Positions 26,378 through 34,721 of a stretch of 43,649 bases of DNA are shown piece after piece (the first letter of the stretch is position 1; each line of letters opens with the position of its first letter). The stretch is from Halioglobus sp. (GTDB taxonomy: Bacteria; Pseudomonadota; Gammaproteobacteria; Pseudomonadales; Halieaceae). The position numbers and the translations under genes were made by a program. The stretch is taken from assembly GCA_020443325.1 (NCBI GenBank), contig JAGRIK010000146.1, forward strand, positions 1 to 43,649, given 5' to 3'. The notes under the pieces are model-generated. The model saw only the letters and a list, made by a program, of their open reading frames with translations. It searched no databases and was not told where the DNA came from.

Positions 26378-27216
26378 CAGTAACGTAAATCCTCTGGTTT
26401 GAATATCAAGTTAAGGCGCCTGAATTTCTTTTCGAACTCTCCGGGAGGCAATTTCTGCAGTTCGGGGAATGCGCCCGCCTTGCGTACCGCGTTCTCTGCC
26501 GAGCTGTCAAACGCCGCATTGCCGCTGCTTCTTATCACCCTGACGCCGACCACTTCACCTGTCGGCACCAATTGTACCTCCAACTCACACTCCATCCCAT
26601 TGCGTGCGCTGGGTGGGCGGCTCCAGTAGCTTTGCACCGTGCGCTTGATCAACGCCGCAAAGCTGGCGGACATTTCGTCCGCAGTCGCCGTCAACTCAGC
26701 CGCGGGCTCGTTCGAAGTCGAGGACAACTCGTCCTGGGCGATACGCGCCAGAGCGTCGCGACTGCTCTGCTGGGCCGGCGTCGGCTTGGGTGGCGTAGGC
26801 ACTGGCTCGGGTTTCGGCGGTGCTGGCGTCGGAGCCGGTTTTGGCGCGGGCTTTGGCGTCGGCGCGGGTGTCGGCTTCGGCGGCTCCGGCTTTGGCTTTG
26901 GCGGTTCCGGCTTCGGCTCCGGCTTGGGCGGTTCCGGCTTTGGTTCGGGCTTTGGCTCCGGTTTTGGCGCTGGCTTGGGTGGCTCCGGCTTTGGCTTTAC
27001 CGGCTCGGGCCTGGGCTTGGGTTTCAAGTCGCTGACATCCACCAGGCGCGCGTTCACCAGGTTTGGCAGCGGTTTCACCTTGATGCGCTCGCGGTCCATG
27101 CTGACCCAATTCGCCGTCAGCAGAAAAATCAGCAGGCCGTGAAGCACAACGGTGGCAAGCGCCGGCCGCACCACGATGCGCGGCATTATCGGCTTGGCAT
27201 AGATTGACGTATTCAC
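26377..27216 (-). CDS. tolA: Tol-Pal envelope protein TolA with proline-rich central region
   Basis: Inner-membrane TolA of 279 residues linking TolQR to Pal and TolB. It has one N-terminal transmembrane helix ([18 protein letters not shown]), a middle region, and a C-terminal TonB-like domain with [20 protein letters not shown] and [15 protein letters not shown]. The middle (about 60-145) is a KP/EP proline-rich repeat ([19 protein letters not shown] and similar) instead of the long Ala/Lys/Glu helix of E. coli TolA, and the protein is much shorter. Starts with GTG, overlapping the tolR stop (GTGA). Confidence 0.93.
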   Translation of the reverse strand: MNTSIYAKPIMPRIVVRPALATVVLHGLLIFLLTANWVSMDRERIKVKPLPNLVNARLVDVSDLKPKPRPEPVKPKPEPPKPAPKPEPKPEPKPEPPKPEPKPEPPKPKPEPPKPTPAPTPKPAPKPAPTPAPPKPEPVPTPPKPTPAQQSSRDALARIAQDELSSTSNEPAAELTATADEMSASFAALIKRTVQSYWSRPPSARNGMECELEVQLVPTGEVVGVRVIRSSGNAAFDSSAENAVRKAGAFPELQKLPPGEFEKKFRRLNLIFKPEDLRY

Positions 27217-27632
27217 TTGGGGTTTTCAGTCACCAGCCCGACACTGGGCGCACCCGCTTCCTGCAGTGCGACCATCACAGTGACCACCTCACCGTAGGGT
27301 ACTGCGCGATCACCCCAGATCAACACCGGTGTATCCTTCTTGCGCCGCATCACGGCGGAGACCCGCTCCTTGATCGTTGCCAGCGAAAGAACCTGCTCCT
27401 CCTGGCCAAGATTGAGGAACAGCTGCCCGCCCGCATCCACCGAGACAATGACCGGTTCACTGTCCTGGTTTTCCACCGGATCCGCGGTGGCCTCAGGCAA
27501 ATCGACCTTGACGCCCTGCATCAACATGGGCGCTGTAACCATGAAAATGATCAACAGCACCAGCATCACGTCGATATAGGGCACCACGTTGATGTCCGCC
27601 ATGGGTTTACGCTTGTTGCGATTTCTGGACAC
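27213..27632 (-). CDS. tolR: Tol-Pal inner-membrane protein TolR
   Basis: TolR/ExbD family, 139 residues, part of the proton channel with TolQ. The transmembrane helix VPYIDVMLVLLIIFMVTAPM carries the conserved proton-relay Asp, and the C-terminal periplasmic part ends [19 protein letters not shown]. Typical length. Starts with GTG (VSRNRNK), 6 nt after tolQ, and its stop overlaps the tolA GTG start. Confidence 0.95.
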   Translation of the reverse strand: MSRNRNKRKPMADINVVPYIDVMLVLLIIFMVTAPMLMQGVKVDLPEATADPVENQDSEPVIVSVDAGGQLFLNLGQEEQVLSLATIKERVSAVMRRKKDTPVLIWGDRAVPYGEVVTVMVALQEAGAPSVGLVTENPK

Positions 27633-27638
27633 AGCGCC

Positions 27639-28346
27639 TTACCCCGCCTTTTTCTCACGCGTACGTACTGCGAAGGCCTGGCGGTGGAGAATACCGGAGA
27701 ATTCGTCCATGAACGTGTCATAACGGTTGCTGAAGACCTCAACCTTGGAAGAGAAGCGGTTGTAGGCCAGAACGGCGGGAATTGCCGCAAAAAGGCCCAT
27801 CGCAGTCGCGATCAGGGCCTCGGAAATACCCGGTGCCACCGTGGCGAGTGTCGCCTGCGTGGAATTAGCCAGCCCGCGGAAGGAGTGCATGATCCCCCAC
27901 ACCGTGCCGAACAGGCCGATATAGGGACTGGTGGAACCCACCGAGGCCAAAAACGCCAGATGGCGCTCGAGACGCTCCTCTTCACGCATGGCCGCGACCC
28001 GCATCGCGCGGCGAGCTCCTTCGATCAAATCCTCGGAATCCATTTCCGACTGCTGGACCAGCCGCGAAAACTCCTTGAACCCCGCGCGAAAGATGCTTTC
28101 CATACCGAGGATCGCATAGCCATCGGCTGCCCGCTCATTGCCCTCCCGGTAGAGCTGCGACAGATCGACGCCCGACCAGAAGCGCTCCTCGAAGCGATAC
28201 ATCTCATCGTTGGCATCGCGCAGGTAGAGATAGCGATTCACGATCATGTACCACGACACCATGGATGCCAGCAACAAAGTGCCCATCACAAACTGCACGG
28301 TGAATGTGGCATTCCACACCAGATCCAGCAAACTCAATTGTTCCAA
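27639..28346 (-). CDS. tolQ: Tol-Pal inner-membrane protein TolQ
   Basis: TolQ/ExbB family proton-channel protein, 235 residues, with TolR energising TolA. Three predicted membrane helices: FVMGTLLLASMVSWYMIV near the N-terminus, then a pair around SPYIGLFGTVWGIMHSFRGL and AMGLFAAIPAVLAYNRF, as in the family. The start is TTG: an in-frame TGA lies 5 codons upstream and no ATG is available, while GAGGG sits 8 nt ahead. The N-terminus aligns with TolQ length. It lies 18 nt after ybgC. Confidence 0.95.
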   Translation of the reverse strand: MEQLSLLDLVWNATFTVQFVMGTLLLASMVSWYMIVNRYLYLRDANDEMYRFEERFWSGVDLSQLYREGNERAADGYAILGMESIFRAGFKEFSRLVQQSEMDSEDLIEGARRAMRVAAMREEERLERHLAFLASVGSTSPYIGLFGTVWGIMHSFRGLANSTQATLATVAPGISEALIATAMGLFAAIPAVLAYNRFSSKVEVFSNRYDTFMDEFSGILHRQAFAVRTREKKAG

Positions 28347-28364
28347 CGCCCGTCCCTCTCAGAC

Positions 28365-28778
28365 CTATGTTTCTAGTTGTTTATGCAATTGCGCCACCAT
28401 CTCCGGTGGCAAACGACGCGGTTTGACCTGTGCCCGGTCGACACAGGCGACAGTCACCTCGCCCCGCGCCAGCACCTCCTCACCGCGCCTGACGGACTGG
28501 TGAAATACGATACCGGCACCCCGCACCCTCGCAATTTTTGCTGTGGCTTCCAGTTCATCGTCAAGGCGCGCGGGGAGCATATAGGTAACTACCACGTCAC
28601 GCACCACAAACATCAGGTCGGCGCTGAATATATAGTCCTTGCCATAACCGAGCGTGCGCATGAACTCGGTGCGCGCCCGCTCCATGAACTTGAGATAGTT
28701 GACGTAATATACAATCCCACCCGCGTCCGTGTCCTCAATGTAGACCCGCAACTTGTGTGAAAATTCCGCGGCCGTCAC
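28365..28778 (-). CDS. ybgC: Tol-Pal-associated acyl-CoA thioesterase YbgC
   Basis: Cytoplasmic hotdog-fold thioesterase of 137 residues, the usual first gene of tol-pal clusters, hydrolysing short acyl-CoA or acyl-ACP. The signature [20 protein letters not shown] holds the catalytic Asp and the Y/N-containing helix start. The rest ([19 protein letters not shown], then [19 protein letters not shown]) is typical. GTG start overlaps the ruvB stop (GTGA). Confidence 0.93.
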   Translation of the reverse strand: MTAAEFSHKLRVYIEDTDAGGIVYYVNYLKFMERARTEFMRTLGYGKDYIFSADLMFVVRDVVVTYMLPARLDDELEATAKIARVRGAGIVFHQSVRRGEEVLARGEVTVACVDRAQVKPRRLPPEMVAQLHKQLET

Positions 28779-29839
28779 GATGTTTCCTTACCTTCCCCCA
28801 GATCCAGCGAAAGATTGGCACTGGCGGACTCACGGGACGGTGCAGGCAACCCGAAGTGCAGGTAGGCAGCGCGCGTCGCCATGCGACCCCGGGGCGTACG
28901 CAGAATATAGCCCTGCTGGATCAAATACGGCTCCAGGACATCCTCGATCGTACCGCGCTCCTCGGAAATTGCGGCGGCAAGGCTCTCCACCCCCACCGGG
29001 CCGCCATCGAACTTCTCGACCAGGGCCAGCAGCAGCCTGCGGTCCAGATGGTCGAAGCCCTTCTGGTCGACGCTCAGCATGTCCAGCGCGCGATCGGCGA
29101 TGTCATCGGTGATATGCCCGTTTGACTTGACCTCGGCGTAGTCCCGCACGCGCCGCAGCAACCGGTTGGCGATGCGCGGTGTACCGCGGGAACGCCGCGC
29201 AATTTCGGCAGCGCCCTTTGCGTCGATACCGATCTCCAGGATATGTGCGGAGCGCTCCACGATATGGGCGAGATCTGCCACCTCGTAAAATTCAAGGCGT
29301 TGCACGATGCCAAAGCGATCCCGCAGCGGTGACGTTAACAATCCGGCGCGCGTCGTCGCACCCACCAGCGTGAACGGCGGCAGGTCGAGCTTGATCGAAC
29401 GGGCACCCGGCCCCTCGCCAATCATGATATCGAGCTGATAATCCTCCATGGCGGGATAGAGAATTTCTTCCACAACGGGGCTGAGGCGGTGAATTTCGTC
29501 GATGAACAGCACATCGCCGGGCTCCAGGTTGGTCATCAGCGCCGCAATATCCCCTGCTTTTTCCAGCACCGGCCCTGACGTCGTCTTGAGCGAGACCCCC
29601 ATTTCATGGGCGATAATGCTGGCCAGCGTGGTTTTACCCAGGCCGGGCGGACCAAAAATCAGGGTGTGGTCGAGCGGCTCACCGCGGGCCCTGGCAGCCT
29701 GCAGGAATATAGTCATCTGCTCTTTCACCACCTGCTGGCCGACGTACTCGGCCAGCGACTTCGGGCGGATTGCCCTGTCCACGACGTCCTCGCGCGGGCT
29801 TTCTGCCTGCGGTGCGACCAGGCGGTCCGTCTCAATCAT
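28775..29839 (-). CDS. ruvB: Holliday junction DNA helicase RuvB
   Basis: AAA+ motor that drives branch migration with RuvA. The 354-residue protein has [10 protein letters not shown] (Walker A), [12 protein letters not shown] (Walker B), [18 protein letters not shown] (arginine-finger/sensor region) and a C-terminal winged helix ([20 protein letters not shown]). Length and motifs are normal. It starts 10 nt after ruvA and ends overlapping ybgC by 4 nt. Confidence 0.97.
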   Translation of the reverse strand: MIETDRLVAPQAESPREDVVDRAIRPKSLAEYVGQQVVKEQMTIFLQAARARGEPLDHTLIFGPPGLGKTTLASIIAHEMGVSLKTTSGPVLEKAGDIAALMTNLEPGDVLFIDEIHRLSPVVEEILYPAMEDYQLDIMIGEGPGARSIKLDLPPFTLVGATTRAGLLTSPLRDRFGIVQRLEFYEVADLAHIVERSAHILEIGIDAKGAAEIARRSRGTPRIANRLLRRVRDYAEVKSNGHITDDIADRALDMLSVDQKGFDHLDRRLLLALVEKFDGGPVGVESLAAAISEERGTIEDVLEPYLIQQGYILRTPRGRMATRAAYLHFGLPAPSRESASANLSLDLGEGKETS

Positions 29840-29849
29840 GCGTTCACCC

Positions 29850-30467
29850 TCATGCTCTTACCGTGGCTTTCAGGGCGCGGCGAATAAGCTCTTCGCTTTC
29901 CACCACACTGTCATCGTTCACGGCCGCCACCATACGACTGGCCTCCTGCGGTTTGTAGCCGAGTGTCACAAGCGCGCCCTCGGCGTCCGCTACGATATCC
30001 GTATAGGGCGTTAACGCAACACCCGGTTCCGCCTCACCGTCCCCCGCATCCTGTCGCACAAGCCAGTCATTGAGTTTGTCCCGCATTTCCACCAGCAACC
30101 GCTCGGCCGTCTTTTTACCGACGCCCGGCAGTGCGACGAGCGAGGAAACATCATCGCGCTGCACGCAGCGGGCGAAGCTGCGGGCATCCATCCCCGACAG
30201 AATCGTCAGTGCGAGCTTCGGACCCACGCCGCTGACTTTGATCAGCTGCCGAAACAGGCTACGATCCGCCTCCTCCACAAAACCGTAAAGCAACTGCGCG
30301 TCCTCACGCACGACAAAATGCGTCACCAGAGACACTTCAGCACCCAACGCCGGCAGCTGGAACAGGGTCGTCATCGGAACCTGGACCTCGTAGCCGACAC
30401 CGCCCACCTCCACCAGAATAAGGGGAGCCTGCTTGTGCACAAGAATGCCTCGGATTCTACCTATCAT
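29850..30467 (-). CDS. ruvA: Holliday junction-binding protein RuvA
   Basis: RuvA binds the four-way junction and loads RuvB. 205 residues, starting [16 protein letters not shown] and carrying the helix-hairpin-helix pair [18 protein letters not shown] and [18 protein letters not shown]-terminal domain contacts RuvB ([18 protein letters not shown]). The start at 30467 is chosen because family proteins begin exactly here; the longer frame upstream merely shadows ruvC. It lies 14 nt after ruvC. Confidence 0.96.
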   Translation of the reverse strand: MIGRIRGILVHKQAPLILVEVGGVGYEVQVPMTTLFQLPALGAEVSLVTHFVVREDAQLLYGFVEEADRSLFRQLIKVSGVGPKLALTILSGMDARSFARCVQRDDVSSLVALPGVGKKTAERLLVEMRDKLNDWLVRQDAGDGEAEPGVALTPYTDIVADAEGALVTLGYKPQEASRMVAAVNDDSVVESEELIRRALKATVRA

Positions 30468-30481
30468 GCTGGAGCGCCCTG

Positions 30482-31000
30482 TCAGCGAATTCGACGCCGA
30501 CGCACCGCAGTGGCACCGGCCATATTGATCATACTGTGTTGCGTGTGAGCGTGGCACAGCGCCGCCGCCAGTGCGTCCGCCGCATCCTCCTGCGGCGTCG
30601 CGGGCAGCTTCAGCAACACCTTGACCATGTGCTGCACCTGGAGTTTGTCCGCCGCCCCTGTTCCCACGACAGACTGCTTGATCTGCCGCGCCGAGTACTC
30701 CGATACCGGCATCCCCTGCGCCGCACACGCCACAATCGCCGCGCCACGCGCCTGTCCCAGCTTCAGCGCGGAACCGGCACTCTTGGCCATAAACACCTGC
30801 TCAATCGCCAGTTCCTGGGGGCAGTGCAAGTCGATCAACTCCGACACGCTATCAAAGATAACCCGCAACCGCTCGGGTAACGCTCCAGCGGGCAATCGAA
30901 TCACACCACTGGTGACGTACTCGCTGCGCCCGGACACAAAGCTGATGATGCCAAAGCCTGTTTTCTGCGATCCGGGATCAATTCCCAGGATTAGCGACAT
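30482..31000 (-). CDS. ruvC: Holliday junction resolvase RuvC
   Basis: Endonuclease that cleaves Holliday junctions symmetrically. 172 residues starting [17 protein letters not shown], with the catalytic Asp at position 8. A middle [17 protein letters not shown] has the catalytic Glu, and a C-terminal [17 protein letters not shown] has the remaining acidic pair. The start at 31000 is family-typical; the longer reading frame is intergenic. A LexA-like box and a -10 element lie 30-50 nt upstream. Head of the long ruv-tol-pal-que run. Confidence 0.97.
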   Translation of the reverse strand: MSLILGIDPGSQKTGFGIISFVSGRSEYVTSGVIRLPAGALPERLRVIFDSVSELIDLHCPQELAIEQVFMAKSAGSALKLGQARGAAIVACAAQGMPVSEYSARQIKQSVVGTGAADKLQVQHMVKVLLKLPATPQEDAADALAAALCHAHTQHSMINMAGATAVRRRRIR

Positions 31001-31023
31001 ACCGATCCCCGCCTGCTGCGTCA

Positions 31024-31060
31024 GGCGCCTATTATGTACAAATTTACAGTGTTGGTCTGT
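31024..31060 (-). promoter_or_regulatory. Candidate LexA-controlled ruvC promoter
   Basis: On the minus strand, CTGTAAATTTGTACAT (31034-31049) matches the gammaproteobacterial LexA box CTGT-N8-ACAG at seven of eight fixed positions. The element CATAAT at 31031-31036 (five of six -10 positions) overlaps its end. The corresponding -35, 17 nt upstream, is weak (CAGACC). The pair lies just upstream of the ruvC start at 31000, where SOS control would be expected. Confidence 0.5.
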
Positions 31061-31198
31061 AGAAAGGAGACAGCATTTTTTCGGGGTAAATCCGAAATTA
31101 GTGCGGTGGTGCGACATTCCACCATCAACGTGGTCATAGCTGGAACATTTAATGGGAAGCCTGTTGATCGCCATTCGATGCTACAGCGCGAGATTGAC

Positions 31199-31287
31199 GG
31201 GATCGGGCGGGGTACGCCATTCGCCCGCTTCCCCGAGCGCGGGCCCAACCGATACTCGCGGACGAATGGCGCACCCCACCCAATCCC
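31199..31287 (-). repeat. 30-nt inverted repeat forming a long hairpin
   Basis: Arms at 31199-31228 and 31258-31287 are inverted copies matching at 26 of 30 positions around a 29-nt loop. All four mismatches are transitions that become G-U pairs on the minus-strand RNA but A-C mismatches on the plus strand. A minus-strand transcript could therefore pair along all 30 positions. Shared core: CGCCATTCG. Confidence 0.8.
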
Positions 31288-31362
31288 TCGATTCCCGCTC
31301 TCGGGCGGACCATCACTCCATCATCAGATCGGAAACGAGGCTCTCTTCAACGCTAGGAAGGA

Positions 31363-31550
31363 GGTCTTGCGACGTGGCAGGCTGTGTGAACAATCAGGCC
31401 GCTGCTTGAGCTTGTCACCGCTTACGGGGGGGTTCTGCGAGCACTGTTCGAGTCCAGAAAATTGCGCAGCAATTTTTGTCGAGTTGCGCAGCAGCCCGTA
31501 AGCGGTGACAAGCTCGCGGCCGTTCACACAGCCTGCCACGTCGCAAGACC
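31363..31550. repeat. 188-nt hairpin element with 56 paired positions
   Basis: A nested inverted repeat. The outer arms of 29 nt (31363-31391 and 31522-31550) are exactly complementary. A 6-bp GGCCGC segment (31397-31402 with 31516-31521) and a 21-bp exact segment (31408-31428 with 31495-31515) follow. They are broken only by two 5-nt bulges on the left side. The central loop contains a further perfect 8-bp stem, AAAATTGC-GCA-GCAATTTT (31458-31476). It resembles a mobile REP/MITE-type element or a structured RNA. Confidence 0.88.
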
Positions 31551-31632
31551 GGCGCTACAAGCCGGGAACCCAACATTGAAACGCATCGAAGATATTCAAT
31601 TGACCCTGATCAGGCCGGAGCACAACCGTACG

Positions 31633-33414
31633 CTACTCGCCCTTCTCCACTTCTTCCCGAGTCTGCCGCAACCGAATATTCAGTTCCTTGAGCTGCTCAG
31701 CCCCCACATCCCCAGGCGCATTCGTCATCACACAAGCCGCACTCTGCGTCTTGGGAAATGCAATCACATCGCGAATAGAGGACGAGCCGGTCATCAGCAT
31801 TACGAGGCGATCCAGGCCGAACGCCAGCCCGCCGTGCGGGGGTGCGCCGTACTGCAGCGCGTTAAGCAGGAAACCAAACTTTTCTTTTGCCTCTGTCTCG
31901 TCGATATTCAGGATACCGAATACCGCCTCCTGCATATCGCGCTTGTGGATACGGATACTGCCACCGCCCAGTTCAGTACCGTTGAGCACCATGTCATACG
32001 CGCGCGACAGCGCGGTGCCGGGGCTGGCGACCAGTTCAGCCGCGTCGCAGGAGGGCGCGGTAAACGGATGGTGTAATGGCGTCCAGCCGCCATTGGCTTC
32101 CTCAAACATCGGGAAGTCCACAACCCACAGCGGCGCCCAGCCGTCTGCCACCAGGCCCTGGTCCTCGGCGACCTTGATGCGCAGCGCGCCAAGCGCTTCA
32201 TTGACCACCTGGGCGCGGTCCGCGCCGAAGAAAATAATATCGCCATCGGCGGCACCCAGCCGCTCCATCATCTGCGCGACGACCTCATCGGGCATAAACT
32301 TCAGGATAGGGGACTGCAAGCCCTCGACGCCTGCCGCTATATCGTTGACCTTGATCCAGGCCAGGCCGCGCGCGCCGAATATCGACACGTATTTGGTGTA
32401 GTCATCGATGTCCTTGCGGCTGATTGAGGCACCGCCGGTCACTTTCAGCGCGGCTACCCTGCCGGCGGGATCATCTGCCGGGCCGCGGAACACCTTGAAA
32501 TCCACCTGCTGCATCAGGTCATCAACGCTGACCAGCTCCAACGGGATACGCAGGTCCGGCTTGTCGGAACCATAGCGCTCCATGGCCTCGGCATAGGTCA
32601 TATGGGGGAACGTGGGCAGATCTACATCCAGCACGGTTTTGAACAGTCCACAGATCATGCGCTCGGTAATCGCCATAATCTCCTGTTCGTCGAGAAACGC
32701 TGTCTCGATGTCAATCTGGGTGAACTCTGGCTGCCTGTCGGCGCGCAGGTCCTCATCGCGAAAACACTTGGCAATCTGGTAATAGCGGTCGAAACCGGCG
32801 ACCATCAGCAGTTGCTTGAACAATTGCGGCGACTGCGGCAGCGCGAAGAACTGACCGGGGTGTGTACGGCTCGGCACCAGGTAGTCGCGGGCACCTTCCG
32901 GCGTGGCCCGGGTCAGTATCGGTGTTTCAATATCCAGAAACCCCTCGCTGTCGAGGAAATTGCGCACGGCGCTGGTGATTTTCGAGCGCAGGATCAGGCG
33001 CTCCTGCATCTCCCGGCGACGCAGGTCCATGTAACGGTACTGCAGGCGCACATCCTCGCCAACGTTGGTGTACTCATCCAGCTGGAAAGGCGGCGTTGCG
33101 GCAGCGTTGAGAATCTCCAGCTCCTTGCCCAGGACTTCGATCTGGCCGGTCGCCATCGCCGCATTCACCGTAGCATCGGAACGCGCCCGCACCCGACCGG
33201 TGACCTTGAGTACGAATTCGCTGCGCACACTGTCCGCGCGCTTGAAGTGTTCCTCGGTATCGGGGTCGAACACTACCTGCACGATACCCTGGCGGTCACG
33301 CAGATCGAGGAAGATAACACCACCGTGGTCCCGTCGGCGATCAACCCAGCCACACAGGGTGACTGTCTCATCAATATTAATTGTACTCAGGGCGCCACAA
33401 TAATGACTGCGCAT
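31633..33414 (-). CDS. aspS: Aspartyl-tRNA synthetase (Pseudomonas-like)
   Basis: Class II synthetase charging tRNA-Asp, 593 residues. It begins [20 protein letters not shown], then the OB-fold anticodon domain with [19 protein letters not shown], the bacterial GAD insertion, and catalytic motifs ([54 protein letters not shown]). His at residue 30 replaces the Leu of E. coli AspRS and equals that of the Pseudomonas enzyme, which also charges tRNA-Asn. The start at 33414 is chosen by the family N-terminus; the frame runs 72 codons further upstream as low-complexity sequence over fmdB. Confidence 0.96.
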   Translation of the reverse strand: MRSHYCGALSTINIDETVTLCGWVDRRRDHGGVIFLDLRDRQGIVQVVFDPDTEEHFKRADSVRSEFVLKVTGRVRARSDATVNAAMATGQIEVLGKELEILNAAATPPFQLDEYTNVGEDVRLQYRYMDLRRREMQERLILRSKITSAVRNFLDSEGFLDIETPILTRATPEGARDYLVPSRTHPGQFFALPQSPQLFKQLLMVAGFDRYYQIAKCFRDEDLRADRQPEFTQIDIETAFLDEQEIMAITERMICGLFKTVLDVDLPTFPHMTYAEAMERYGSDKPDLRIPLELVSVDDLMQQVDFKVFRGPADDPAGRVAALKVTGGASISRKDIDDYTKYVSIFGARGLAWIKVNDIAAGVEGLQSPILKFMPDEVVAQMMERLGAADGDIIFFGADRAQVVNEALGALRIKVAEDQGLVADGWAPLWVVDFPMFEEANGGWTPLHHPFTAPSCDAAELVASPGTALSRAYDMVLNGTELGGGSIRIHKRDMQEAVFGILNIDETEAKEKFGFLLNALQYGAPPHGGLAFGLDRLVMLMTGSSSIRDVIAFPKTQSAACVMTNAPGDVGAEQLKELNIRLRQTREEVEKGE

Positions 33415-33463
33415 AGTCTGGATTCCGTTTGAATTGCAGGCCGGGCCCCTGCTGGGCCCGGAG

Positions 33464-33790
33464 CTAGGCTGTCTTTTTGCTATCGCCTGATTTGCCTTCG
33501 CTGGGCTTGGGCTTGCTCTCGCTTGATTTGCCCTCACCAGAACTGGTCGATGCGGGCTTGTCCCCGCCACCGCTGCTGTCGGCGCCGCCGACGAGGTTCT
33601 TCTTATTGCCCGTTTTGAAGTCAGTCTCATACCAACCGCTGCCCTTCAGGCGGAATGCGGCGGCGGAGACTTTTTTCTTCAGGGCGGGCTTGCCGCACTG
33701 AGGACACTCAGTGAGTGGCGCGTCGGCCATCTTCTGCAAGACCTCCAGTTCCTCCTGGCAAGCCTGGCATTGGTATTCATAAATCGGCAT
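33464..33790 (-). CDS. FmdB-family zinc-ribbon protein
   Basis: A 108-residue protein of the FmdB/CxxC_CxxC_SSSS family. The N-terminus [20 protein letters not shown] and a second pair, ECPQCGK, give Cys8, Cys11, Cys29 and Cys32, a four-Cys zinc ribbon. The rest is a low-complexity Ser/Gly/Lys tail. Function is unknown, though the gene commonly precedes aspS in gammaproteobacteria, as here (49-nt gap). The start at 33790 is family-typical. Confidence 0.9.
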   Translation of the reverse strand: MPIYEYQCQACQEELEVLQKMADAPLTECPQCGKPALKKKVSAAAFRLKGSGWYETDFKTGNKKNLVGGADSSGGGDKPASTSSGEGKSSESKPKPSEGKSGDSKKTA

Positions 33791-33943
33791 GAAATGTTCC
33801 CACCTGCAGTAAATTTGCAAGCTCACGTATAAAATTGAGGCGCGGATTTTAACCCATGCGAGCGTACAGGCCAAGCGCACAAAGAGCAGAATCGAAGAGC
33901 AGGGGACTCCCGCGCCGGGCGGCGCCTGGGATAGAGAGGCAGT

Positions 33944-33969
33944 GGTCAGCTTGCCGGAGCAAGCTGACC
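33944..33969 (-). terminator. Strong hairpin after the HU-like gene
   Basis: An 11-bp perfect stem with a 4-nt loop lies 11 nt after the HU-like stop. On the minus strand the loop is TCCG closed by C-G, a UNCG tetraloop, so the hairpin should be very stable. No clear T-run follows, so it may be an atypical terminator or a 3'-end stabiliser. Confidence 0.5.
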
Positions 33970-33980
33970 TGCGGCACTAC

Positions 33981-34382
33981 TTAAGAGGCAGCGAATTCCT
34001 TCAGCTTCTTCAGCGGACGGACTTTCACAGCGATGCTCGCTGGCTTGGCCTTGAACATGGTCTCTTCTCCAGTGAATGGATTGATCCCCTTGCGTGCCTT
34101 GCGGGCGGGCTTGCTAACGGTGGTGATTTTCAGCATGCCAGGCACGGTGAATTCCCCCACGGATCGCTTCTTGATGCTGCGATGAACCAGTGTATCGTAC
34201 TCGTCCATGACCGAGCTGACCTGCTTTTTAGTCAGGCCAGTGCTCTCAGCCAGACTTGCGACGATTTGGCTCTTGGTCATTTTAGTCTGGATCGCTGTAA
34301 CTTTTTTCGCCGGTGCTGCTTTCACAGCGGCTTTTTTTGCTGCTTTCTTTGGAGCTTTTTTAGCTGCTTTTTTAGTTGCCAT
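33981..34382 (-). CDS. HU/IHF-like DNA-binding protein with H1-like Lys/Ala tail
   Basis: A 133-residue nucleoid protein. Residues 1-30 are a Lys/Ala-rich tail (MATKKAAKKAPKKAAKKAAV) of the histone H1-like type. The rest is an HU fold: MTKSQIVASLAESTGLTKKQ, then the beta-arm and body with GEFTVPGMLKI and GINPFTGEETMFKAKPASIA. It probably binds DNA non-specifically, with the tail increasing affinity. The start at 34382 is preferred because it opens the tail; an in-frame ATG 13 codons upstream lacks support. GGAAGG lies upstream at a long spacing. Confidence 0.88.
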   Translation of the reverse strand: MATKKAAKKAPKKAAKKAAVKAAPAKKVTAIQTKMTKSQIVASLAESTGLTKKQVSSVMDEYDTLVHRSIKKRSVGEFTVPGMLKITTVSKPARKARKGINPFTGEETMFKAKPASIAVKVRPLKKLKEFAAS

Positions 34383-34721
34383 GTTGTTTTCAACCTTCCC
34401 TAAAAATTTTAAGTGAGTCACTCTGCGAGCCCAAACCAGGTGTTCTCCAATCAGGAAAAAACTCCCTGCTGCAAGCCGCAGGGCAATGTATAAATCAGGA
34501 AACGCTGCAATACAAGTGTTTTCTACGTTTGCACCAAAAATACCCTATTTTAGTAGTCTAATAGGCGCCTGCTCGAGCAAATCGGAATGCGAAAATGATC
34601 TGGCAAGCACTGCGGAAAACATGCCTGTAATCGCGTTACTCACCCACGTAAGCGCTGTACGCTAAAGTTATTCGCACGTAAACTAGGCGCCCTGTCTCCC
34701 TCCAACTCACCGGAATAATTC
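34383..34721. other. HU-proS divergent intergenic region
   Basis: No gene seen in this 339-nt divergent region. It contains a terminator-like hairpin in the HU-side leader, described separately, and A+T-rich sequence. A weak HU-side promoter candidate is TTGTAT and TATACA on the minus strand, 17 nt apart (about 34485-34515). No proS promoter could be called with confidence. Confidence 0.5.
34456..34483 (-). terminator. Terminator-like hairpin in the HU gene leader
   Basis: On the minus strand CCCTGC and GCAGGG pair around an 8-nt loop, and AGTTTTTT follows: the form of an intrinsic terminator. It lies about 75 nt upstream of the HU-like start codon, with no minus-strand gene before it to terminate. 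It may be an attenuator in the leader, or a chance hairpin. Confidence 0.4.

Larger units (their letters stand above)
31001..31632. other. Gene-free ruvC-aspS interval with hairpin elements
   Basis: No convincing gene lies here; frames on either strand are short and show no family features. The interval holds a promoter with a LexA-like box next to ruvC, and two large inverted-repeat elements described separately. A yebC gene, which often sits between aspS and ruvC in related bacteria, is absent. Confidence 0.75.

Noticed and set aside
26639-27207. Long Gly/Phe- or Arg/Trp-rich plus-strand frames opposite tolA
   Set aside because: They are reverse-strand shadows of the proline-rich tolA repeat; composition follows from that repeat and there is no family feature or ribosome site.
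30468-30728. Longer ruvA start with a Gly/Ala/Cys-rich N-terminus
   Set aside because: The extension overlaps ruvC in another frame; family proteins begin at MIGRIRG.
31057-31073. A second SOS-like sequence, CTGT and ACAG, upstream of ruvC
   Set aside because: The halves are 9 nt apart, one base too many for a LexA box; the neighbouring 16-nt match is better.
31363-31550. Integron attC site as the identity of the large hairpin
   Set aside because: No GTTRRRY/RYYYAAC core sites, cassette genes or integrase are visible.
33415-33630. 72-codon N-terminal extension of aspS
   Set aside because: Low-complexity shadow of the fmdB tail; AspRS proteins start at MRSHYCG.
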